Assembly: GCA_964036295.1 (NCBI GenBank)
Contig: OZ038465.1
Span: forward strand, 6,389,167 to 6,453,166
Reading direction: 5' to 3'
DNA length: 64,000 bases
Origin: Plumapathes pennacea
Lineage: Eukaryota > Cnidaria > Anthozoa > Antipatharia > Myriopathidae
Made by a program: the position numbers and the translations under genes. The notes below the pieces were generated by a model. The model saw only the letters and a list, made by a program, of their open reading frames with translations. It made no database searches and had not been told where the DNA came from. Shown in pieces: positions 47,816 to 64,000 of the stretch (positions within the stretch are counted from its first letter, which is position 1; each line of letters opens with the position of its first letter).

Positions 47816-47978
47816 TTTTAGAAATATACAAAAAAGTTTCGTTGTATTCGTTGCAAAGCAAGCAAGTTTGTAGTACTTGTTTGGCGCCTTGAGCCAGCGA
47901 TCAGGCCCCGGAGTATGCGCGGTCGAACCACTTCATTTGATTGTCAGCCGGAGTAGCAGTTGTGAAGAGATTCTCAAA

Positions 47979-56277
<8,299 letters not shown>

Positions 56278-57479
56278 CCTTTCTTACATGAAGTAACAAG
56301 TGTAGGAGAAACGCATCTCGCATGCAAGAGCAGCCCACCTCTCAGCTAAGCGACAACAACAACATTTCACAGACACTGGGAAGTTCGGCTTTGGTTCACA
56401 GGTGAATGGAGGACAAAACTACAAAAGCGGCTTTTTTGTGTAAATCTTTACTTCAGTTTAGTGTGCGTTTCTAATGTTCCCACTAAACTCTTGCCCGTGT
56501 TCTTTAGTTGCTCTGCTGATCAAAAGAAGTCAATTTTTCGGCCGGATTCGGGGCGTTTTCGATCCTGTTCGGTGAGTTTTCGGAACACGTTCCAAAGTGA
56601 TGTCACGCTAGACGTAAACCACGAACAAACGGGAATTATCGAAGAGACCTCAGACGAACAAAAGCCAAGTGCGGTGATTTGTATAGAGGTAACAGTTTTC
56701 AAGTAATTACAGCACCAATAACAGAGGCGATAACACAACACTTTCAGCCAACCAGAAGCCAGGGGATTGGTTTTCCTGTTGTTTCTGATTGTCCGAGAAT
56801 GTTGCAAAACCAGGAAGCGTGTCAAACTCGAAAGCAAAGATGTAAATTACTTTCCACGGTCACTTGATAACCGCTTTATGGTCTAGCTAACGCGTGTTAC
56901 CTATGGGAATAACCCTTGAAGGAACACCAACTCATTTTGACTTTTGGTTTACATATAAACGCACACTACAAAAAAAAAGTGATTTGGGATTCTGTCCTTA
57001 TATATTTGAACTCGAATGTGAGATAGAAGTCGAGTAGTAAAAATCGAAGTTTGAAGCAAAGCAGACATCTGTCTTGGTCAGCACCACTCTAAAATTTTGT
57101 GACGACATACCAAGACAGTCGCGAGGGGGATTCTGGGATAGTGGGAGTTTTATATTGCTTTGTCGCAGCAAAAGTATTGAACACTGTGCGACTAGCCAAG
57201 AACGTTGTTCATAGCTTTAGCATTCAGTATTAACATACATCGTTTTATGATGGAAAGTCTCTAGGTTTTATGCAATGATCAATTCCAGGTGCTTACGGGC
57301 TGCAATGGATCGATGCATAAGTAGTGTATTTAAGGAACTGAAAACATTCTTTGAAGATAATGATTGTGGACACTGTAAATAGTAAGTCACTCTAAAGTAT
57401 CCACCAACACCAGGTTTCCACTCAAGATCATGTACAACCAAGCCATAACCCAAACTCTTGTGTTGTTACTATTATGACT
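56278..57479. other. SRPK 3' region and intergenic DNA
   Basis: No coding sequence. Around 56690-56880 a diverged relative of the TATAGAGC element may be present (AACAGTTTTCAAGTAATTAC to GTCACTTGATAACCGC), but it is too degraded to be sure. Confidence 0.4.
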
Positions 57480-57838
57480 AGAGCTGTCTTCGGATTACTT
57501 CGGAAAACCAAAAGGCCATTGACCAGAAGAATAAGTAATTCGCATTTGTTTTTTCTTGGAAGAAGCGACAAATCAGCAGGGCGAGAAAACGCCATCGCTA
57601 CTTGCTTGCTTGCGTGAGAAGACCGCAATCGGGTTTTCCTTTTGCTCCTGATTGGCCAAGAATTGCACGTACACATTTAAACGAGCTTTTGCTCATTCGG
57701 TGAAACGTGTTGACATAAACTTCTTCTACTACTACTACTAAGAATGCTACCCAACTTGATCAGACCAATAAAAGCGTAGCAAACGCAAAACCAAGGCAAT
57801 CGCACGATTACTTTGGATAGTCATCCAAAAACGGCTCT
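57480..57838. mobile_element. TIR element, TATAGAGCSGTTTTCGG family, diverged copy 2
   Basis: Begins AGAGCTGTCTTCGGATTAC and ends ACTTTGGATAGTCATCCAAA with AACGGCTCT. The inside shares CGCCATCGCTACTTGCTTGC and AAACGCAAAACCAAGGCAATC with the copy at 23546-23863. A CTACTACTACTACTA stretch is additional. Confidence 0.7.
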
Positions 57839-58017
57839 GGTTAGAGCCGGTAACGTCGGGGCTTCATTAGTAGTATATGGTTTAAAGTGGAGAGAGTTTT
57901 GGGGAAGATTATGTTGTGCCTCCCCATAAAATGCCTTTTTGCAAAAGTTGGTCACGTGGTACCGTCACCCTACAAAACGCGACATGAAATCGTAAAATAG
58001 AGTCTGTATAGCCAGCA

Positions 58018-58049
<32 letters not shown>

Positions 58050-58634
58050 CCATATATCCTGCTGATACTTCTTCAGTGCCAGTGATCACAGATTTGGCTG
58101 CTCTTTTCATTTCGGGCATGCAAACTGACGTCATGTGACTGATTCGTGCAAATGGCATATTGGACACAACGTTTTATAGCTAAATTATCAAAATGACTTT
58201 AAAGAAATATAGCCGGTGAAATTACAAGACACGCAACACGTAAAAACAACACAACGAGCAGCTCGCGTAGTGCGAAACTTTCTTATGAAAATATGAGTTT
58301 AATTTGCGTAAAAATGAAAACTCGTCTCCATAAGAAAGTTTCGCACAGACTGGGCCTCGTCTTAAAACAGGCAACAGGAAATTCTGAAATGGCCTATGCG
58401 GTGCTTCATAGTCAAAGTGCTTTCATTCCACTCCTATCTTTAATCTACATTTCAGTACTTGAATTACAAACATCACTAAACTCTCAACCGATTGATCCTG
58501 TAATTTGTTTTGTTGCTGAACGTGACCGTTTCGCAGTAGAGTATGGGAGGGTGGATGTGAGCGCGAACGACTTCACTGACTTGTGAACCAATTTACATAA
58601 TTCAGCGTTTGCAAGGGTTCAGAAAAGTCCTTTC
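57839..58634. other. Intergenic between repeat and POGLUT1 3' end
   Basis: Contains a 30-base T run at about 58020-58050. I see no coding exon and no alternative final POGLUT1 exon with an ER-retention tetrapeptide. Confidence 0.45.
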
Positions 58635-61600
58635 TCAAACTTCAGGTTTGATCTGTTGCAAGTTCGCGTTTCGGACGGGTTTCCACTGCATCAGCTTGGC
58701 GTATTTCTTCAATAGTTTTTTCCAGTAACAACGCACGTCCTGCATCCGAAGGTGGTCCATGATAAACTGGTAACCTCTGCAGGGGAAGGGGAAAAATGGT
58801 CATTGCTTGGGCGTGATTCAGTAGATATTAGTGAATGATAGGGAGACCTGGAGGGTCAATAATTGTGCTTGTGTGCGCAAACGCTTTTGTTACAAGTCAA
58901 ACAGTGAGCGCACTGCTCTGAAAACGGGTTTTGTGCTTTGTGGCTTACCGATCTGCTATTTCTTTAACAACCTCGTCATTGGCTCGTGCGAAATCCAACA
59001 GATCCCTGTCAACGAGAAGAGAGAAAAAAAGTTAGTTTTGACCTGAAAGAGGGGCGCTTATTTTCGAGTCTCTAACGAGAAGCGAGAGTGCACATAGCAA
59101 CGTTAACAGGGGGCTTGGGCATTTCCACAAAGTTGGAAGAAAAGATGATGCGTTTAAAACTTTGCCCGCATACGGACATTTCATTGCAGATCCAACAAAG
59201 AAGAGCAGTTTCTGTTAGCTTGGACTTTGTTGTTACATAACACGCAGTGCATTGGAATACGCTGGGGAAGGGTGTGCTTATTGGATGGCAATTCGACCTT
59301 TTACACCAGACAAAAACTGATAAATCCCACCAACCTGGCCTCCTCGAGATTCGCGTGGACTGGGATGTAGTGAACCCAGGGCTTGAGAGCGGGGTAGAAA
59401 AACTCGAGCCATTCATTGCCAACATGGAACACGAGCGACTTGCACACGAACAAGTGCTTTAGACGAAAACTGGCAGCCACACCGCGGAAGTTGAACAGAT
59501 ACCTAAAACAAAGTGAACAACAGGAGAGCAGAGAGGCTGGGGATAAAATTCACCCCTACCCCATAAACATCACCTAAACTAGTACTTTGAACGAAGATGA
59601 AACTCCTTTGCGTGAAAGGTGAAAAATGTTACCAGGAGGGGAAGGGTAATTTGGAGAAGTTGTGGAAGGGGAAACTTTGGGGCAACACGGTGAGATTGCT
59701 TTACATAGGATTTGATTTAGTTTATTTTTTACAATGCATTGCCAGGCAACTTGATGTTCAGTTACTTGTAGGGGCAGTGGTCCACCAATTTTACTTCCTT
59801 GGCTGGCGGGGCATGCAGCGTGTCCTGCAGAGAAATTGAAGACAGTACATTGTGCTGATTGTAAGTACTACCATATGCACAGTTCCCGCAGTCTAGCAAT
59901 AGAAATTAAAAACGAACAGACCGAAATTAATAGCCCTGCAAAGCGGCCTTAGCTTGTAATCTTTTTAGCATAATTTCCAAATTTAGGCCCGGTGGGGGGG
60001 GGGGGGGGGCGGTACTCAATAGGAATTTGGGTAGGGGGGTCCCGCTGACTCTATAAAACCCTAACCATATTCAAGACACAGAAATGGAAATTTTGCTACC
60101 CTGTCTAAGGCAAAGTGCTCTAATTTGATACCCTGTTCAAGACTAAGTTTAGATAAGTTAGCCTGCGTTGCACGCGTTTCCACTGGAGCATACGAAGAAA
60201 TCGCGCGAAAATGGCAAGAGCAAAAATGTGGTTGAGGAGGGAGGGGAAGAGGAGAAAATCTTCGGAAAATAACCCTGTTTAAGACACGAAAATGTAAAAT
60301 TTGATACCCTGTTTAAGACAGAAGACCCTGAAAATGATACCCTATCGGGCGGAACGTCCCTATATAGGAAATATATGGGAGTAACCCCCTCCCGGGAATT
60401 TAGGTAACTTACTTTCCATTCAAGATGAGTAGTTTCAATGCGATCCGGGGTCTTTTGGCGATATTCTTGGATGAACAAGCACATGGGCTCGATCATCATC
60501 AAGAATATCGCTAAAACGACCCCGAATCCTGAAACTCATCCTAAACGGAAAACTCCTGTTGCTCGACCGATTTCGGACGTCGCGTGATTTAAATATCGGC
60601 GTGACGTCACGCTACTGTGTGCACTGGCCTGAAACAGCAAGGCTTTTGTTGACAACTTTTTCAAATCCTGTACTATTTGAATAGCCGCCAAAATTTAAAC
60701 ATTCGGTGTTATAGAACTTGAGTTTCCTTCGGGCGAAGCCTGAACATGACCGTCGGCGTTTCGCTCTGTGTTTTGGCGGCCTTGCGTGTTGCCTCGCTTT
60801 CATTCTGTCCGAGCAAAGATCGCAGGCTCACTATTATTACTTGAACTTTGAACTGGATGGATCTTTGGTTTCGGTGTACGTGATTTCTTTGCTCGTCTTT
60901 AAGGTAAGACCTCGAGTTCTTGTTAAATAACGGTGCTCAGGTCCTTTGTATTCCGGCTTGTGTGTTTATGGTCGTTGATTCAGTACGTGACATCTTGTAA
61001 TTTACATATTACCATCAATCGAGTAAATTCGAATAGAATCCTCAAGTTTTTTTCTTGATAATTGGATTGGACAGAAGAATAATCACCGATGCTGGAAAGA
61101 GCATCTTAGAACTAGAAGAACTGCTTTAACTTTGAGAGTTTCATCTTGAATATGGTCGAATATATAGTGATTTATAGCATATAGCATATAGTGATACATA
61201 GTGACTTATAGCATACAGTGAAAGTGTTCGATATTTAGAGTGTCCGCGCACGTTCAGTTGACCGTTCCTTTGGCATGTCGCTTTACAAACATACAGTTTC
61301 CATGACCTAGTCTCTGTTTATCTATATTTTTCCTATTAAAGTCTGTCGTTGGCCACGTCCATAAAGTATCTGGAAAGGGTACTCTGAACGATGAACTGTG
61401 GACTACTCAAAACATCAAGATCGAAAAACAGTAGCTTTAGCATGTTTCCCTTCATGCCATTCTCTGGAGTTCCGGGAAAGGTTGAAATATGGTATCTGGG
61501 CCATGGAAAACAGGGTGGGGATGCAGAGTTAAATTTCTACAAAAATTAGACAGAATTAGAATACGTTGCACAATTCCTAAACCTTCGACGTTGTTTCAAC

Positions 61601-63886
61601 AGGTCAGTAACACAGGTCTAAGCCGACAGAACAGTGATGGCGTTCGTGCCTTTGCGAATGCGAACCATGAAGCTGCCTCGTAGTTTCTCTAGTGCCTATC
61701 AGGGAAGCGTGTGTTTTTGTTCGACTGAAACATCAGATGAGGACATTAAACCAATAACCGCCCTCCCCGGCCCTACAAGTCTACCCATCATTGGGACAAT
61801 CTGGCAATTTCTCCTCGAGGGACTCCTCCCAGGTTCCAAACCATTCGGAAAACGGATACTTGAGCGACAGTTTCAGCGCCATGAGCAGTATGGCAAGATC
61901 TACAGAACTCAAGTGGCTAACAGAAGTTCCATGATCGGGCTTGCCGACCCCAGAGGCGTAGAAATGCTGTTCCGAGCCGAACCCAAGTGTCCCAAGCGAT
62001 CCGATTCCCCTATACTGGATCACTATCGCAAAACGCACAGAAGAGATCCTGGAGTGTTCTTTGCAAACTATGACGAATGGTACAAGCACAGAAGTGTCAT
62101 CAGCAAACGGCTGCTTGTACCGAAGGAAGTGTCGGAGTATGCCGCACCTTTTAATGAAATCATCACCGATTTTATTGCACGGCTGCGTGAAATTCGCGAG
62201 GTCCCCGGCACGGAAAGGGCGTTCGAAATCGCCCATCTTGACAACGAGTTGTTCAAGTGGTCGTTTGAGTCTGTAGGTGAAGTTCTCTTTGACCGTAGGT
62301 TCGGGTGCTTTAAGCCAGAGGTGAACCAACAAGCTCAGGAGTTCATCGACGCGATCGCCATTTTTCTGAGCAATTTTGTCGCTGTCAGCCTTCTTCCGCT
62401 TTCATTTTACAAACTCTACGAGACTCAACGATACAAGAACTTTGTGAGCAGCTTTGATAAGATGCATGAGCTTGCGGAAGTGTTCATAAGCGAGACGATG
62501 AAAGAGATAGAGGAGAAAGAACACGGTCCAGCCCTGGGGGAGGAATCGGATAGAGAAAGGAAAGGCTTTTTAGAATTTCTACTGTCAAGTGGCAAGTTGA
62601 CAAAAGATGATCTTCTGGCGAGTGTGATCGACCTTCTGTTTGCTGGAGTTGACACGACCTCTAACACAATGCAGTGGGCGCTGTATGAGTTAGCCAAGAA
62701 TCCAGGCAAGCAAGACAAGCTTTACGAAGAGGTGGACTTCACTTTGAAGCAAGGAAGTCGACTTGACGCGAGCGCACTCGCTAGGATGCCATATTTAAAA
62801 TCTTGCGTCCGGGAAACGCTACGATTATACCCAGTCCTTTCCAGCGTGAGGCGCAAGCTTCCAAACGACTTAGTTCTCCATGGCTACAGAATTCCCGCCA
62901 ACACTCACTTCCAATTCTCCATGTTCTACATGGGCCGAAGTGAGGAGTTCTTCCCAGACGCCGCTTCCTTCAAGCCGGAGAGATGGCTGCGAGATTCCAG
63001 AAAAGCCCGACCGGAAGCTTTCCCGGCATTTGCCTCGATTCCATTCGGGTTTGGTACCCGGATGTGCATAGGTCGGAGAATTGCCGAGTTAGAGATACAT
63101 CTGTTATTGGCCAGGATTGTCCAGGAATTTCACCTCGAGTATCCTCGGGGGGAAGAGGTGGAGCCGACGTCACGTGGGGTAACGATACCTGATCGTCCTG
63201 TGCGCGTCAAGTTTGAGGACAGGCGAGCCTGACATTTAGTTGTCTGCAGGCCTTCATTTGTGCAGCAGAATTACAGACTGAACTGTACATCAGAACAAAA
63301 CTACGTGTTCCCACAGCAGAAAAATGTCAGTTCGAAAACGAGTGTGATTTTTGTGTTTGACACTCTTGTCGAAGTTGCGCCAGCGGCGGTAATGTTAGTA
63401 GTAGTATAGCGACGAAATGGTGGTACCAAAATTAGCAGTGGAAGTAGTAGAAGTAAGTATGTAGTGTAGTAGTAGCAGTAGCAGCAGTATTACAGTTATG
63501 GCCTGGCAAAACGAGGGCGGCAACATTGTGGCCTTCGATGTTTCCAGTGTGGCAAAACGTGCGGCAACATTGTTGCGTTCCGGGCGGACACAGCAAAAGT
63601 TTTTCAGACACATTTTTTGTGTCCGCAACAAATGTTTCGCGCGTAGCAAAACGGGCAACATTTGGGAACATGCGCGCTAACAATGCTGCCGCCACATTGT
63701 GTGCTCGTTTTGTCATGTCTTTAGTGGTACATGAGCAGTTAACAATTACTGGCCGATACGTTCAAATAAGACTCAGCTTCACTCACCGCATCTGATTTCC
63801 AGGCCTGGTTCTTCGTGTACTGCGCATCTACCAAGTCGGGTTGAGCACGTGATAATAACACCAAAGGATCCCGCTCAGCACTAGTC
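58635..63886 (-). CDS. POGLUT1: Protein O-glucosyltransferase 1 (Rumi), C-terminal part; 5' end outside window
   Basis: Five exons visible, in transcript order: 63787-63886, 59766-59824, 59335-59502, 58949-59005 and 58635-58776. POGLUT1 is an ER-lumen CAZy GT90 enzyme that adds O-glucose (and in mammals xylose) to EGF repeats, notably of Notch. The reading begins within [20 protein letters not shown], then [89 protein letters not shown] and [17 protein letters not shown]. All phases close. The N-terminal half lies beyond base 64000. The intron 59825-63786 is about 4 kb and contains a P450 gene on the other strand. The C-terminus reads [11 protein letters not shown] with no KDEL-like signal, unlike human KTEL. 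Confidence 0.93.
59985..60400. repeat. Degenerate repeat with GATACCCTGTTTAAGAC motifs
   Basis: A G-run, then several variants of GATACCCTGTTCAAGAC / TTTGATACCCTGTTTAAGAC and CAAGACACAGAAATGGAAAT / AAGACACGAAAATGTAAAAT. The spaced copies look like an old tandem or foldback repeat inside the POGLUT1 intron. Confidence 0.65.
60401..61636. other. POGLUT1 intron upstream of the P450
   Basis: No coding exon could be confirmed. A minus-strand frame at about 60410-60520 and a plus-strand frame at 60721-60903 ending at a GTAAGA donor were examined and not accepted. The P450 promoter and any 5' UTR exon should lie here; CAACAGGTCAGTAA before the start could be an acceptor. Confidence 0.4.
61637..63232 (+). 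CDS. Mitochondrial-clan cytochrome P450 (CYP27/CYP24-like), single exon
   Basis: A 531-residue frame. The N-terminus ([20 protein letters not shown]) is basic, serine-rich and non-hydrophobic, like a mitochondrial presequence rather than a microsomal anchor. P450 landmarks are [11 protein letters not shown] at the start of the fold, the I-helix oxygen-activation motif [12 protein letters not shown], the K-helix E-x-x-R in [10 protein letters not shown], the FKPERW region and the haem loop [13 protein letters not shown], with the ligand cysteine at residue 477. The basic K-helix/haem-loop surroundings suit electron supply from adrenodoxin. In vertebrates this clan hydroxylates sterols and vitamin D; the substrate here is unknown. 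The real start is ATG 61637, one codon after a GTG. It has no introns and lies antisense within the POGLUT1 intron. Confidence 0.93.
   Translation: MAFVPLRMRTMKLPRSFSSAYQGSVCFCSTETSDEDIKPITALPGPTSLPIIGTIWQFLLEGLLPGSKPFGKRILERQFQRHEQYGKIYRTQVANRSSMIGLADPRGVEMLFRAEPKCPKRSDSPILDHYRKTHRRDPGVFFANYDEWYKHRSVISKRLLVPKEVSEYAAPFNEIITDFIARLREIREVPGTERAFEIAHLDNELFKWSFESVGEVLFDRRFGCFKPEVNQQAQEFIDAIAIFLSNFVAVSLLPLSFYKLYETQRYKNFVSSFDKMHELAEVFISETMKEIEEKEHGPALGEESDRERKGFLEFLLSSGKLTKDDLLASVIDLLFAGVDTTSNTMQWALYELAKNPGKQDKLYEEVDFTLKQGSRLDASALARMPYLKSCVRETLRLYPVLSSVRRKLPNDLVLHGYRIPANTHFQFSMFYMGRSEEFFPDAASFKPERWLRDSRKARPEAFPAFASIPFGFGTRMCIGRRIAELEIHLLLARIVQEFHLEYPRGEEVEPTSRGVTIPDRPVRVKFEDRRA
63233..63786. repeat. 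P450 3' region with an inverted-repeat-rich segment
   Basis: After AGTAGTAGTAG-type simple repeats, 63497-63715 carries repeated and inverted variants of GGCAAAACG and GGCAACATTGTTGC around ACATTTTTTGTGTCCGCAACA. Similar wording (TTGTTGCGGACAT) is seen at about 8555. Probably a degraded foldback element. Confidence 0.5.
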
Positions 63887-64000
63887 CTATGCAGAAGTAA
63901 TCACGTGTTAGTATCGGTAGTAGCGCTTTTTCGTCACGTGCTAGAATTTTTTCAGTGTCTCTAATTGCTTTTTCAGTGATTACGGAATTATTGGACTGTG
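63887..64000. other. POGLUT1 intron running off the window
   Basis: No exon on the minus strand was found in the last 114 bases. Confidence 0.5.

Noticed and set aside
60158-60520. Minus-strand frame with a hydrophobic start ([20 protein letters not shown]) ending at a GTAAGT donor
   Set aside because: It could be taken as a POGLUT1 exon, but the flanking POGLUT1 exons already join in phase with nothing missing, and it does not resemble the protein. The remainder overlaps a degenerate repeat.
60718-60930. Plus-strand frame ending at a GTAAGA donor ([11 protein letters not shown])
   Set aside because: It starts at TTG rather than ATG, has no recognisable domain, and no following exon was found. 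It may be noise or an untranslated exon.
63395-63795. Overlapping frames on both strands after the P450
   Set aside because: They run through AGT simple repeats and an inverted-repeat cluster with GGCAACATT motifs; repeat-derived.

Overview
This looks like nuclear DNA of an animal, most likely an anthozoan cnidarian such as a stony coral. That is an inference: the genes are conserved metazoan genes with many short GT-AG introns, intergenic DNA is AT-rich, and the gaps are full of small inverted-repeat transposon fragments. No marker here fixes the species. There are no CRISPR arrays, operons, prophages or rRNA genes, and I could identify no tRNA by eye.

Left part (1-11.7 kb) is repeat territory. 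A two-gene PIF/Harbinger DNA transposon (DDE transposase plus Myb/SANT protein, both on +) is followed by a dense cluster of non-autonomous inverted-repeat elements. One is a textbook foldback MITE with TTA target duplications and another is a pogo-type element with TA duplications. From 10.5 kb on the window is gene-dense, with genes on alternating strands: TMA7 (-), ATP synthase gamma ATP5F1C (+), DPM3 (+), NCKIPSD/SPIN90 (-, 13 exons), a rhodopsin-class GPCR (-), CTU2 (-), SLC35C1 GDP-fucose transporter (+), an SLC37-like phosphate-ester antiporter (-, 12 exons), FAM72 (+), a C/EBP-gamma-like bZIP (-), histone H4 (+), an SR-protein kinase SRPK (+, 16 exons) and POGLUT1 (-, 5' end outside the window). 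A single-exon mitochondrial-type cytochrome P450 (+) lies inside a POGLUT1 intron.

I rebuilt the spliced genes from homology plus splice sites. In every complete spliced gene the exon lengths sum to a multiple of three and the phases agree at each junction. Several neighbours are head-to-head with very short spacing (CTU2/SLC35C1 55 bp between start codons, TMA7/ATP5F1C 172 bp), which suggests shared promoters. The genes do not form one pathway. Three of them (DPM3, SLC35C1, POGLUT1) act in glycosylation in the ER or Golgi, but they are not adjacent and this may be chance.

The most notable sequence-level observations are a minor-spliceosome (U12-type) AT-AG intron in SRPK, the P450 nested antisense in POGLUT1, the near-perfect foldback MITE, a Harbinger transposase with an unusual active-site substitution, a minisatellite built from NRF1-like GCGCATGCGC motifs upstream of NCKIPSD, and a histone H4 gene without the usual 3' stem-loop. 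I did not find a previously undescribed multi-gene system.
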